NCBI GenBank assembly: GCA_032622095.1
Contig: CP136062.1
Location: 203,327,959 to 203,391,958, forward strand
Reading direction: 5' to 3'
Length of the DNA stretch: 64,000 nucleotides
DNA from: Siphonodentalium dalli
Lineage: Eukaryota; Mollusca; Scaphopoda; Gadilida; Siphonodentaliidae
Part shown: piece after piece, positions 21,331 through 38,388 of the stretch
How the letters are laid out: each line of letters begins with the position of its first letter
Numbering within the stretch: the stretch's first letter is position 1
The notes under the pieces: model-generated
Told to the model about the DNA's origin: nothing
What the model saw: the letters and a program-made list of their open reading frames with translations, nothing else
Databases searched by the model: none
Position numbers and translations under genes: made by a program

Positions 21331-21770
21331 CCTGTGCACCTGCGATTATGAGGTCTGTCCGACTTTTTTTATTATGGAGTTATCCCCCTTGTTCGACTTA
21401 TTATATTTTCAATATGGGGGTATACCACCTGGGACAGGCCCATCTCCAGTTGTTACAATGACAGTCTCCATTGTTATGAGAGTAGGAAACGTCTGAATGT
21501 TGGCATCACATGTAATGCCAAATTAGAACACTGAGGTAACCTTTGTCTGACATAACAGTAAGCCAAGTAAAAGCTCAAATAAATTTATGTTTATGCATGG
21601 TGCAAGGATATATTTTACGAGAGTGAAATGTGACTGCATCATCCGAAATGAGCTCAATAACAGATGTGAATTTATTGTGAAAGTTGTGTTCACTATTTAT
21701 TCCACATCCTCATATCGAGTGAGCCCAATCTTAGGTCGTGATCCTCATATTTTGTATTCCATTTTGTATT
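21331..21770. other. Right half of the interrupted monomer, then unremarkable intron
   Basis: 21331-21435 continues CCTGTGCACCTGCGATTATG and GAGTTATCCCCC as in 18570-18660. 21436-21770 has no recognised feature. Confidence 0.6.
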
Positions 21771-21774
21771 CCAT

Positions 21775-22017
21775 TCCTTTCATAACGGGAGCATTAAAGA
21801 TTCTGTGCCAGTGCATTCTCTTATATATGCCAGTCTCCCATAGGGAGCCTCGCATATATAAGATGTACTGGCTTATGAAGTCATGATATATATTGTTAGG
21901 CCAATGTATTCTCTTATATATGCGAGGCTCCCTATGGGAGACTCGCCATATATAAGAGAATGCATTGTGACAGGGTTTTCGCAAAATATCAGGAAGCCCC
22001 AGTCATGAAAGAGTTAA
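21775..22017 (-). mobile_element. TTAA family 3 MITE, left end lost
   Basis: Begins at CCTTTCATAACGGGAGC without TTAA, ends CCAGTCATGAAAGAGTTAA. Two hairpins at about 21808-21872 and 21900-21968. It ends only 24 bp before the SPG7 exon at 22042. Confidence 0.85.
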
Positions 22018-22020
22018 TGA

Positions 22021-22212
<192 letters not shown>

Positions 22213-22282
22213 TGATAATCGTCATGATACTATAGATATCACAGCATACGTTCACTGTAGAGCTTGTTGTCATATTATGTCT

Positions 22283-22670
22283 TTAACCCTTTACCCACCA
22301 GAACGGCCCTGTGCCAATGCATTTTCTTATAAATGCGAGTCGACCATAGGTCGCCTCGCATATATAAGAGAATGCATTGGCTTAACACATTAAAAATTAT
22401 AAAATTGTTAAAGAATGTAAGAAAAAATGGTAAAAAGTGTTAAAAAAATTTAGGCCAATGCATTCTCTTATATATGCGAGGCGACCTATGGTCGACTCGC
22501 ATATATAAGAGAATGCATTGGCACAGGGCATAACTGTAACTATCACAATCAAGGAGCCGGTTCCAATGATATCCATATTTGTATGGTTCTATTGAGACAG
22601 ACCGAAGATATTTTAGGCTGTTGAAGCTTTATTTGGCCGGTTTTGGCCGTTTTGTTGGGTAAAGGGTTAA
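22283..22670 (+). mobile_element. TTAA family 1 MITE
   Basis: TTAACCCTTTACCCACCAG to TGTTGGGTAAAGGGTTAA, TTAA on both flanks. Two hairpins at about 22314-22380 and 22454-22520. Confidence 0.95.
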
Positions 22671-22796
22671 CATTGACAACAAAATCATTTAGACTTATAT
22701 TACAAATGTTTTAAGACATACTTTTTCAACAAAGAGTAAGTTTATCTAATGATTAAATATGTGCCATTACAATTACTCTCTACATTTACGCCTGCA

Positions 22797-23204
22797 AATA
22801 GTGTGTCTGTGATTTGCAGAATGAGGTCCCCAGAGGGTGAATTTAGTGATGTTACCCCCACAGTGGGCTAGCATCACTAAATTTACCCTCTGGGAACCTC
22901 ATTCTGATTAGGCCTCAACTACTATTGGAAACCTAGGATCAGATTGAAGTTTCCCAGTTGAAGTTGGTGATGTTCACCCATTAGTCACCTCGATTATGCA
23001 TTCTATCTTCTCAACATTAGGGGATATAGAAACTTTGCAAAAGAGAAAAATTAACTGAAAATATTTTTAATTTGAGACTACATGTATAGATACTTCCCAG
23101 GAGATGAGGCCTATGCAGAATGAGGTCCCCAGGGGATAGCATCACTAAATTCACACTCTGGGGACCTCATTCTGCAAATGACAGACACACTATTTGCAGG
23201 ATTG
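22797..23204. mobile_element. hAT-type foldback MITE, CAAGCCT family, long copy
   Basis: Flanked by TCTACATT (22789-22796) and TCTACCTT (23205-23212), 7 of 8 matching. Ends TACGCCTGCAAATAGTGTG and CACACTATTTGCAGGATTG. Two hairpins; the second has lost part of its left arm. Confidence 0.88.
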
Positions 23205-23455
23205 TCTACCTTGATTAGTGACTGGTATATAAAGTAATTACAGTGGTGCTGAGGTGACCAATTTTAACACTCACGCAGAAATGTCAGTTCATCACAGCTG
23301 GGAAGTCAAATGATTTTGTCATCGTTTTGCATTTATACAAACTAGACATCTGTTCTAAACTTTAGGTACTGTGAGATAATTCATGACTCAATGATTCAAG
23401 TTTTCGAGCAGAAAAAAATATTTCTAAAACAAATTTTTTATCAGTATTTGAATCC

Positions 23456-23710
23456 TTAGCCCTTTCATGACTGGAGATTCCCCAAATTTACGAAAACTCT
23501 GTGCCAAGCATTCTCTTATATATGTGAGCCGCCCATAGGGAGCCTCACATATATAAGAGAATGTATTGGCCTAACAATATTTATGATGACCTCGTAAGCC
23601 AGTGCATTCTCTAATATATGCAAGGCTCCATATGGGGGACTGGCATATATAAGAGAATGCACTGTATCGTTAATGCTGCACCAGCGCAGCTCCCGTCATG
23701 AAAGGGTTAA
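23456..23710 (+). mobile_element. TTAA family 3 MITE
   Basis: TTAGCCCTTTCATGACTGG to CCCGTCATGAAAGGGTTAA. Hairpins at about 23492-23570 and 23601-23664. Confidence 0.88.
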
Positions 23711-24531
23711 GAAAGTCACACAAAAATTGAAATGTGATATTGTTATCTAGTAAAATCTTGGTTTATTATTTCAAATAGATTAATTTTGTTGGGAAATATT
23801 CATATTCTCTTGAAAACCAGGAAGTGCCATTTTGGATGAAGTGTGCCAAATTACACAAACGGTATAAACTAATGCTTGCAATAGTTAACCCTTTCTGTAC
23901 TAAATACTCATCGACGAGCAGTTCCCTTAGGTAATGTTCAGATTATAAGTTCAACAAACATCCACAATTTATTGGCTGAACATTTCCCACCAATGAATAG
24001 GAATCCTTCTGCACTTTTTAGCCCACCTGAGACGAAGTCTCCGGTGGAGCTATAGTCATCACTCCTCGTCCGTCCATCCATCCATCGCCAACAATTCTTT
24101 GAACATCTTCTCTCGATCCATAGGACTGAATGGATTCATATTTGGTGTGGATGTTCCCTAGGTGACTCACATTCAGATTTGTTCAAATGAGGTCACTGGG
24201 TCAAATAGTTGCGAAGCCAGGGCCATAACTCTTTCCCTCCATAGTAATTCTTAAAACGATTTCTTCTCAAGAACCATCGGGCCTATTTAGTTTATATTTG
24301 GTATGAAGGGTCCTTGGGTGACTTGGGTTCAAATTTGTTCAAATAGGGTCACTGGGTCAGATATGGGCAGAGCCAGGGACATAAATCTTTAAAAAACAAA
24401 ATTGGATTGAAATCCTTGCTCAATTTATTCAAAAGGAATTCTAAATGAAATAAAAAAACAGAATGAAAATACATGTATTTTTCATTTACACTGTTTATTT
24501 TTTTTATATTTAACACTTTTTAGCTCAACTT

Positions 24532-25192
24532 TACTTTGTAAAGTTTGAGCTATTGCCATGGCTTGGTATCCGTCGTCTGTGTGTGTGTTGGTGCGTATGT
24601 GACTCATCAACAATTTCCTTTAGCACGGGCTACAGGTCATACATTTGGTCGGATCTTCATGAAATTTGTCATGGCTGTTAACAATGACATGTAGATGGGA
24701 ACGTGTCATTTTTGGGTCATTCAGCAAAAAAACATGGCCGTCAGTGACCATCTTGAATTTCAAAATTCAATCCATTAGCACGGGCTACAGGTCGTACTGT
24801 TCATCTGATCATCATGAAATTTGTCATGGATGTTGACAATGTCATGTAGATGGGAACAGGTCATTTTGGGGTCGTTCAGCCAAAAAACATGGCCACCAGC
24901 AGCCATCTTTGATTTTACTCTTTACATGTCTAAATCCTTTGACACAGGCTACAGGTCATATCTTTTGTCAGATCATCATGAAATTTGTAATGGATGTTAA
25001 CAATGACATGTAAATGGGAACGAGACTTTTTGGGGTCATTCGGAAAAAAACATGGCTGCCAGTGGCCATATTGGATTTTACTCTTTGCATAACTAGGCCT
25101 TTCAACTTTCCACATTCCTAATCACTCCATTGACTGTAACACATGAAATTATTCCCTTTCCAAGTTGAGCTACAGGTGTCATTGACACTTTC
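24532..25192 (+). repeat. AGCTCAA-headed element with tandem 160-bp units, inserted in the left copy only
   Basis: Absent at the matching position of the right copy (near 30535), which defines the ends. It starts with the hairpin AGCTCAACTTTACTTTG / TAAAGTTTGAGCT, has units of the GGGCTACAGGTCGTA type like 4238-4818, and ends TTGAGCTACAGGTGTC and TGACACTTTCATT. The same 3' end recurs inverted at 31978-32014. Confidence 0.82.
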
Positions 25193-25969
25193 ATTTAAAG
25201 ACACGCCACTACCCACCCCCACCCACCCCCACCGCCCATGCAGACTAAAACACTCCCTTCCCCTCCCATGAATCCCACCACACATTGTACAATCATTGTA
25301 CCATTAAATTTCTTTTGAATACAGCTCATAATGGCTAAATTATATTTGACATGACCAGGTGTCAATAGTAGCAGGACAAAGTGGTAGCACAGCTGTCTGG
25401 TAGTTTATAAAGTAATTAACAGTGATATCTATGTTGACAGTTGGTCTTGCAGATCCAGCATAAACAATAACTGGTCTACTGGTGGCATGAATTAATCCAC
25501 TGTTTAATGCTATATGAAATACTTGTATGACAGAAGTTACATGTGTAGTTTTAACCCACATACTAGTATATCTGTTTTATTTTCAAAGTCTTGATTTATA
25601 TGTCTATGTGTACTCATAGTGGGGCACACATGTATTTACTCAAATAGAACATGGGAGTGGGTGTTGAATTGCCTGTCTGAGTTAGTAGTCAGGCATCCAA
25701 ATAATTCATCCCACATGTCTTATTCTCACAGGGATGTGTCGACAGAGGAGGGGAGGGGAATGGCGAGTTGGTTGCATATTTTTTCAATGACATTTAATTT
25801 TTTTTTCCGAAACCAATTATAAATAACAAAATGAATATAAAATTATAGACCAATATAAATCAAGAGAAGGGGCTCCCAGTTGTAATATTTTACCCAATAT
25901 TTATTATTTTATAACATGATGTCATGGAGTGGGTTCAGCTACTGATGAGGACAAAATTGAACAGTTTCA

Positions 25970-26441
25970 TTAAAGGCCCACTTAATTTTCGAGTCACTGA
26001 TTATATATTTTTTTATAGTGCCTTGATATACGGTTTTAATAACAATCTATGAATAAAATATGATTAAAATACTATAATTCATCATCAGTTGAAACATCTG
26101 TGTCTCAGAAGATACCCATAGAGAAATAGAAAACAGCTGAAATCATATAAAGAGTACCACGCTTTGGCTCCCAGAATACATCAGAATTCAAACTAAAATG
26201 TATTTTCAATCGAAGGGGAATAACTCTATCTTTAAGATTTAGAGTTATTCCCCCTCCATCGAATATAATTCAATTTGAACTCCAATTCAGATGAAAAAAA
26301 CACATCAGTAACTCAACAAGCATGTTCACAGTTTAAGTTGATAATACAATGTTTTGGATCTTCCTCTTTCAAATGGTATATAATATGGCATATATTTTAT
26401 ATATGTCATCTGGGGGTTTGAAAATTAAGTGCGCCTTTTAA
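25970..26441. mobile_element. TTAA family 5 MITE (AGGCCCACTTAATTTTC termini)
   Basis: TTAA then AGGCCCACTTAATTTTCG at the left; GAAAATTAAGTGCGCCT near TTAA at the right. An inner palindrome GGGGAATAACTCTA / TAGAGTTATTCCCC lies at about 26215-26262. Partner copies at 29284 and 40447. Confidence 0.85.
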
Positions 26442-26771
26442 TAGGCTTACCTGACTGCTATGGTTATCTAAAACCTTTCATACCCTTTGTATGTTTTATC
26501 CTACTATTTTAACATTTAAATTTGAGTATGAACTACCTGTGGAATTTGGTTCCTGATAACATTCACTTTTCAGATTTAAATAAATCTTCTAATGAATGTT
26601 AGTGTAATACAATTTTTTCCAACACATGTACACATATGGTGCACATATTAAATGTCAACATCTGAATCTCATATCAGGTTTGCTCAAATTGAGTTGGTTA
26701 TTCAAGAAGGGGCAGTCTTTGCAGATTTAATACTCTGCTTCATATTAATTGAATTAAGAATGTGTATATAT

Positions 26772-28684
26772 CAGGGGCTAATCTAGGCCGTATTTGGATC
26801 CGTAAAACGGGTTTGGGCGCCGGTAGTTTGGGCGCCCAAACAAAATATGCCTCAGAGTTGTAAAACAACATTTCCCAGTCAATCAGGAATTTTTAGATAA
26901 AAAGAGACTGCCAACTAATATTAATACGATGGAAATATTAATTGAACGCTTATACAATGAAAAAAAACATTGCTATTTATCAACAAATTTGATCTACCGA
27001 GGGAAAACGACCCATTTTAATCATAAAAATTAGTCAGTCGGTTGTTTCGCGAACGAATCAAAACATATGTCTTCCTCTTCCGGTTTGGGTAAATAAATTA
27101 AAATTCGGAACGCGCTGAAACGAAACTACTGAAATCCGCAAAGATCCGTATAGATCTAAAACAATTTCATTTATAGATCAATCTTACGGTACTTTCCAAA
27201 ACTCCACATTGAGTGCTTGCCGTTACGTGTGCAATTAAACCTTTAAAGCGCTTGAAATGTTATTTCTACAACAGTTAAATTTACGATAGCATATCGCGGT
27301 ACGTGATTACGCGGTACGTTTTTTAACATAACGTGAATTTATAATTAAAACTAAGAGATATAAAGTTTAACCAGAAGTTTATTTCCGCGAATATTTAAAC
27401 AAGATGCCGCGACCAAAAAACCAGTGGTGTAAGAGTTTCTACTCTCATCCACAATTTTAACACAGGGTAGGTAGAATATATATTTTTATTTCAAGGAAAT
27501 ATACATATTGGTATAAAAAGGGTGAAACTGAAACATTAAAAGTGAAACAAATCTTTTAATAAACAAAAGAATATTTCAGCGTGTTGTACAATGATTAAGA
27601 GTAGAAACAAACTAAGTTTGGTCATGACTTTTAGCTATCAGATCAATGAGTATGATAGTAGAAAATCATAAAAAATTAAAATAATTTGTCTATATTATGA
27701 CTAAATTTACCAACCTGAATAGCACAATATAAAGGTTCAGAATGCCCCAGATTCACTCTCAGGGCATTGGATTTAAAAAAAAAAATTCCAGACCCCCCTT
27801 TGATGGGAGGGGGACACATTCAAGATGGCTGACAGTTGCATGTTTTTCGATGTAAATTATCAAAACATTTCTCCAATAAATGCGGGCTGTAGGGGAATTT
27901 ATTTCGGAAAAAATGATGCCTCCGTCTAGAGGTCACTCCGAAGATCCATATCAAGTTTTGTGATGATCAGATGAGGGATGTAGTCAAAGATGAGGGTGAA
28001 CCAAAGAAAATTGTTGATGCAGGCACATAGGCACATATGCAAGCATGGATGCATGGACAATGGACACCAACCCATGGCAATAGCTCAAGCTTGACATTTT
28101 CCAGGTCTGGAATTTCAATATCACAATTCTATCCATAACTTGTTCAGGATTCCAGACTATATATAGCTATCGTATGAACCCAGATATATGGACACATTTA
28201 TGCCCTAGTCTTGTGGTCTGAGGAACAATTAAGATGATACAGATTACTCATTTCATCATTGATAGCTAAATAAAACAAGAGCATATGCATATGCCCATGG
28301 TAATTTCAACAATGGACCATAACTTAGGGAAAAATTGGTGGGCGGAACCCATATTCGAACTTGACTTTTATTTTGGGCTAATAAACTCACATACCAAATT
28401 TCATTCCATTCAGTTCAGACTTACTAAAGTTATCATCCGGAAAAAAAAATTAAGTGCAAATTCCAACAAAAAGGGCTGCAACTCTTGTGAAATTTGGTGG
28501 GCGGAACCCGAATTTGAACTTGACTTGTATTATTGCTAGTAAATCAACATACCATATTTCATTCCATTCAGTTCAGACTTACTAAAGTTATCATCCGTAA
28601 ACTAAAAAAAAAAAAGCGAACGGATGGATGGACCAATAACATAATACGTCAATTTTCCAGAAATGAAGCTACATCATGGAAAGC
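26772..28684. other. Unique spacer between the inverted copies
   Basis: 26800-26840 has TTTGGGCGCC twice around CGGTAG. 27800-28010 carries a monomer of the CAAGATGGCTG / GATCATCACAA type also seen at 32090. 28280-28640 has two reversed monomers of the GGATGATAACTTTAGTAAG type (28285-28600). No coding signal recognised. Confidence 0.55.
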
Positions 28685-31178
28685 TTAACCCTTTCTTTAC
28701 TAAATGGAATCTCCCACTCAGTTATAAAAGTAAACATTTGAAGGGTCTATTATTCATCTGGAGGGATGTTCAGGAAATATTAGCAGATGACAGACAATAA
28801 CAAGACAGTCAATGACTGTGGGTCACTCACCAGACTATAAGGACTGAGAAGACTGGCACTATGAAGACTACAACAGTCAGCACTTGTCAAATTTACTTCA
28901 AAATAAGTAGTTAGAAAGATACACTCAGCTTAGAAATCAAAGTGTTCACAGTGACATATAAACACATTCTTAATTCAATTAATATGAAGGCAGAGTATTA
29001 AATCTGCAAAGACTGCCCCTTCTTGAATAACCAACTCAATTTGAGCAAACCTGATATGAGATTCAGATGTTGACATTTAATATGTGCATCATATGTGTAC
29101 ATGTGTTGGAAGAAATTGTATTACACTAACATTCATTAGAAGATTTATTTAAATCTGAAAAGTGAATGTTATCAGGAACTAAATTCCACAGGTAGTTCAT
29201 ACTCAAATTTAAATGTTAAAATAGTAGGATAAAACATACAAAGGGTATGAAAGGTTTTAGATAACCATAGCAGTCAGGTAAGCATAAAGGCCCACTTAAT
29301 TTTCAAACCCCCAGATGACATATATCAAATATATGCCATATTATATACCATTTGAAAGAGGAAGTTCCAAAACATTGTATTATCAACTTATCGGGTGTAA
29401 TAAACTGTGAATATGCTGTTTTTGTTGAGTTACTGATGTGTTTTTTTCATCTGAATTGGAGTTCAAATTGAATTATATTCGATGGAGGGGGAATAACTCT
29501 AAATCTTAAAGATAGAGTTATTCCCCTTCGATTGAAAATAAATTTTAGTTTGAATTCTGATGTATTCTGGGAGCCAAAGCGGGGTACTCTTTATATGATT
29601 TCAGCTGTTTTCTATTTCACTATGGGTATCTTCTGAGACACAGATGTTTCAAATGATGATGAATTATAGTATTTTAATCATATTTTATTCATAGATTGTT
29701 ATTAAAACCATATATCAAGGCACTATAAAAAAATATATAATCAGTGACTCGAAAATTAAGTGGGCCTTTAATGAAACTGTTCAATTTTGTCCTGATCAGA
29801 AGCTGAACCCACTCCATGACATCGTGTTATAAAATAATAAATATTGGGTAAAATATTACAACTGGGAGCTCCTTCTCTTGATTTATATTGGTCTATAATT
29901 TTATATCCATTTATTTATAATTGGTTCCGGAAAAAAAAATTAAATGTCATTGAAAAAATATGCAACCAACTTGCCATTCCCCTCCCCTCCTCTGTCGACA
30001 CATCCCTGTGAGAATAAGACATGTGGGATGATTTATTTGGATGCCTGACTACTAACTCAGACAGGCAATTCAACACCCACTCCCATGTTCTATTTGAGTA
30101 AATACATGTGTGCCCCACTATGAGTACACATAGACATATAAATCAAGACTTTGAAAATAAAACAGATATACTAGTATGTGGGTTAAAACTACACATGTAA
30201 CTTCTGTCAAACAAGTATTTCATATAGCATTAAACAGTGGATCAACTCATGCCAACAGTAGACCAGTTATTGTTTATGCTGGATCTTCAAGATCAACTGT
30301 CAACATAGATATCACTGTTAATTACTTTATAAACTACCAGACAGCTGTGCTACCACTTTTTTGTGCTACTATTGACACCTGGTCATGTCAAATATAATTT
30401 AGCCATTATGAGCTGTATTCAAAAGACATTTAATGGTACAATGATTTTACAGTGTGGGGTGGGATTCATGGGAGGGGCAGGGAGTGTTAGTCTGCATGGA
30501 CGGGGGTGGGTGGGTGTGGGTAGTGGCGTGTCTTTAAAAAAAGTGTTAAATCTAAACAAAATAAAGTGTAAATGAAAAATACATGTATTTTCATTCTGGT
30601 TTTTTTTTCATTTAGAATTTATTTTGAATAAATTGAGCAAGGATTTCAATCTAAACAATTTTTTTTTTTAAAGAGTTATGTCCCTGGCTCTGCCCATATC
30701 TGACCCAGTGACCATATTTGAACAAATCTGAACCCAAGTCACCCAAGGACCCTTCATACCAAATATAAACTAAATAGGCCCGATGGTTCTTGAGAAGAAA
30801 TCGTTTTAAGAATTACAATGGAGGGAAAGAGTTATGGCCCTGGCTTCGCAACTATTTGACCCAGTGACCTCATTTGAACAAATCTGAATGTGAGTCACCT
30901 AGGGAACATCCACACCAAATATGAACCCATTCGGTCCTATGGATCGAGAGGAGATGTTCAAAGAATTGCTGACAGACGGACGGATGGACGGTGCGACGGG
31001 CGATGGACGGATGGACGGACGAGGTGTGATGACTATAGCTCCACCGGAGACTTCGTCTCAGGTGAGCTAAAAAGTGCAGAAGGATTCCTATTCATTGGTG
31101 GGAAATGTTCAGCCAATAAATTGTGGATGTTTGTTGAACTTATAATCTGAACATTACCTAAGGGAACTGCTTGTCGAA
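28685..31178 (-). mobile_element. Composite TTAA family 4 element, right (-) copy of the inverted pair
   Basis: Starts with the family-4 3' terminus, TTAACCCTTTCTTTACTAAA then TGGAATCTCCCACTCAG, and ends at CTAAGGGAACTGCTTGTCG, lacking the outermost 30 bases or so. From about 28960 to 31178 it is the reverse complement of 23885-26771 with very few differences apart from the 24532-25192 insertion. Confidence 0.85.
29284..29771. mobile_element. TTAA family 5 MITE in the right copy
   Basis: Left end ATAAAGGCCCACTTAATTTTC (TTAA mutated to ATAA), right end GAAAATTAAGTGGGCCT then TTAA. Reverse complement of 25970-26441. Confidence 0.85.
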
Positions 31179-32090
31179 ATACCATCCACTGACAACATTT
31201 CATAACTTTCAATACCTATCAGCACAATAGATTTCTGAATGAATTGTTCCATTTTCTCCTAAAATCAATGCCGCCTCACCCATGCATGTTGGCAAGGTCC
31301 ATCTGTTTTAGGCATAAATTGTACTTTGCTTTTGATGGATTGTTGGCACATATGAGCAACCCAACCTTCAAACAGATGATCTGCAACCCGGAATGAACAT
31401 CGTGCTTGGCATTATATTAAGGTTTTTCTTACTTTGAAAAGAACAGGTTAACTTTAAACAGAGTGCACATGACCCATAGATACTTCAGCACTGAACATCA
31501 GCATTTCTTTTTATTTCTCAGATAAGGTAAAATATATATATAAAATTTCAACATTATTTTTACTCAGAAATTCGAAAGTTTTTGCTTATTGAACTCAATT
31601 TAAATTTCAATAGATGTGAAACTGGTTATGATTAAACATCACTGCATTGCTTTTAGTGTTTAGTATTTCCTAATTTCAAGGGCTGTTTTCTAACCATCGG
31701 CACTTACCTCCAATCATTTTGATGGATTGTTGGCACAAATGAGCAACCCAACCTTCAAACAGATGATAGCAACCCGGAATGAACATCGTGCTTGGCATTA
31801 TATTAAGGTTTTTTTAATCAATACAGGAAATTATCAATTTATTGTCATGACGAGTTGTTGGTGAGGGACGGAGAGCATTTCCATGACTTTTCAAGGAAAG
31901 GAGCATAATTCAATGACTTCTCCAAACGCTTGCCCAGGGTGAGGTAATTCTCCATGACCTTTTCCATACTAACCTAAATGAAAGTGTCAATGACCCTATA
32001 GCTCAACTTGGGCAGATGTTAATAATTTTATGCTGAGCAGAACGATCAAGAAGAAGGAAAGTCAAATATATATGAAATTATTTTCTTTTC
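31179..32090. repeat. Intron sequence with a 95-bp direct duplication and an inverted partner
   Basis: 31330-31428 and 31718-31815 share TTGATGGATTGTTGGCACA, ATGAGCAACCCAACC and GGAATGAACATCGTGCTTGG. 31460-31632 is the reverse complement of 34300-34465 (GATAAGGTAAAATATATAT; TTCAATAGATGTGAAACTGG). Confidence 0.8.
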
Positions 32091-33250
32091 AAACATTTCT
32101 CCAATAAATGTGAGCTGCAGGGTGTGCCAATGGATTCAAATGTGAAATGCAAGATGGTTGCTGGCAGTCATATTTTTAAATGAATTTCAGAGAAATTGGA
32201 CAGCTCCCATTTCGAGGTTACCTCGAAGAACCATATGAAGTTTGGCGATGATCGGGTGAGGGATGTGGCATGTAGGGTGACTGAAGGATTTCATGAAAAG
32301 AGTAAAATCCAAGATGACCACTGGTGGCATTGTTTTTGAATGAAATTCGGAAAAAAAATTGATGGCTCCCATTTAGTGGTCACCCAGAAGATCCATATGA
32401 TGTTTGGTGGTGATCAGATGAGGAATTTAGTCTGTAGGGTGTGCCAAATGATTTAGTCCTGGAAAGAGTAAAATTCAAGATGGCTGCCGGTGGGCATGTT
32501 TTTCATCGAAAAACATTCAAACATTCAAATCAGGGAAGTCTGTGGCCGAGAGGTAGCGTACTGGTCTCTCGTGCTATCGGACCGGGGATCGTAACCTGGT
32601 CAGGGTATTCTGACAAAAATCAGAACTCGGTCAGATACCAAGTTTGTCAGGCTGAAAAGTCTCATTCGAGATCACTGAATAAGATCCGAATGCAAAAATG
32701 CCGACTTCCCCCCATTACAACACTTGTCCAGGTATGTTGTCGTGGGTTCAGTACGCTGTCCGATCGGGCGCGGACATTAATGGCTGACCCGTGTACACGC
32801 CTCGGTGTGTGCACGTTAAAGAACGCTACTGGAGTCACCACAGGGTTATAAAGTTACTCGACCGTGGTAGCACCTGGACCTCCACATAATCCTCAGCACA
32901 TTGAGGGCGATGGAGTATCGAGTAGATAGATAGATAGATAGCCATCAATTATTTCCGAAATTCATTAAAAAAAACATGGCGGTCAGCAGCCATCTTGGAT
33001 TTCAAATTTGAATCCATCAGCACACCCTGCGGCCTTCATATATCGCAGAAATGTTTTTTTTAATTTAGAGTCTTGACTAGGATCACCTCCATATGGGAAC
33101 TATCAAATTTGAATGTTTTTCGATGAAAAACATGCCCACCGGCAGCCATCTTGAATTTTACTCTTTCCAGGACTAAATCATTTGGCACACCCTACAGACT
33201 AAATTCCTCATCTGATCACCACCAAACATCATATGGATCTTCTGGGTGAA
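32091..33250. repeat. Inverted array of 'CAAGATGGC' monomers around a SINE
   Basis: 32095-32530 holds about three units with CCATATGAAGTTTGGCGATG, GATGATCGGGTGAGGGATGT and AAAATCCAAGATG. 32950-33250 carries the same units reversed (GGCAGCCATCTTGAATTTTA; CATCTGATCACCACCAAACA). The arms meet at the SINE at 32536. Confidence 0.8.
32536..32942 (+). mobile_element. Probable tRNA-derived SINE with (GATA)n tail
   Basis: Head GTCTGTGGCCGAGAGGTAGCG resembles a tRNA A box, and a partial B-box-like GGGGATCGTAACC follows about 45 bp later. Body includes GTGTGTGCACGTTAAAGAAC. Ends AGTATCGAGTAGATAGATAG. No target duplication located. The 136-codon open frame over it is incidental. Confidence 0.65.
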
Positions 33251-33459
33251 GGCCGAGGGCAACAGTTCGATAGTCATTCCTGATACCGAGGGACAACAAT
33301 TTTGCCTGTTCCCAAAAGACACATGGAATAATTGCTTTGTTACCCAATACATTTACTTGTATATATTCAGGTCATTGCTAATTAATCACACTCTTTAATA
33401 GTGACAGTGACAATGCGGAAATCCGGTATAATTAAAAAACGTCACGGAAATTGCAAACC

Positions 33460-33592
33460 ATGTAACAGTTCGTTCGGGCCAGTCAACAGTTCGCTCGGGT
33501 CGGGCAACAGTTCACTCGTGATGTCACGAAAGCTGACCGTGATTGCAAACCGGGCAACAGTTCATTCAGGGCGGGCAACAGTTCGTTGTGGC
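33460..33592. repeat. Degenerate CAACAGTTCG tandem repeat
   Basis: CAACAGTTCGTTCGGG-type units recur: AACAGTTCGTTCGG, CAACAGTTCGCTCGGG, CAACAGTTCACTCG, CAACAGTTCATTCAGG, CAACAGTTCGTTGTGG. Confidence 0.8.
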
Positions 33593-33709
33593 GTTACGAA
33601 TGCGAATTTGGGGTTAACCAGTTAATTCTAAATCCCAATGATTTACGAAGTAAAACTCTACGATTGGGTAACAATATAATCTGTTAGATAATGATGTGGA
33701 CTAGACTAA

Positions 33710-38269
<4,560 letters not shown>

Positions 38270-38388
38270 CACTTTGATTTGATAACCGAATACTTGCTGA
38301 TAATTTGTTACTTGATTCCCATTGCTTCATTTTTATGAAATGTTCAATCATTAGCTCAATAATTTAATTGAACATAAGAGCTGCACAT

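Larger units (their letters stand above)
23885..26771 (+). mobile_element. Composite TTAA family 4 element, left (+) copy of an inverted pair
   Basis: Begins TTAACCCTTTCTGTACTAAA and runs collinearly, as the reverse complement, with 31178 down to about 28960. Shared landmarks: CTGAGACGAAGTCTCCGG, a frame of 67 codons (25619-25822) differing by one residue from its partner at 29915-30118, and the family-5 MITE. The copy is truncated at about 26771 where similarity stops, so its 3' TTAA end is missing. It contains an extra 660-bp insertion at 24532. No transposase seen. Confidence 0.85.

Noticed and set aside
25619-25822. 67-codon frame conserved in both inverted copies
   Set aside because: Conservation is explained by the recent duplication; both copies share the non-coding flanks equally well, and no domain or start context supports translation.
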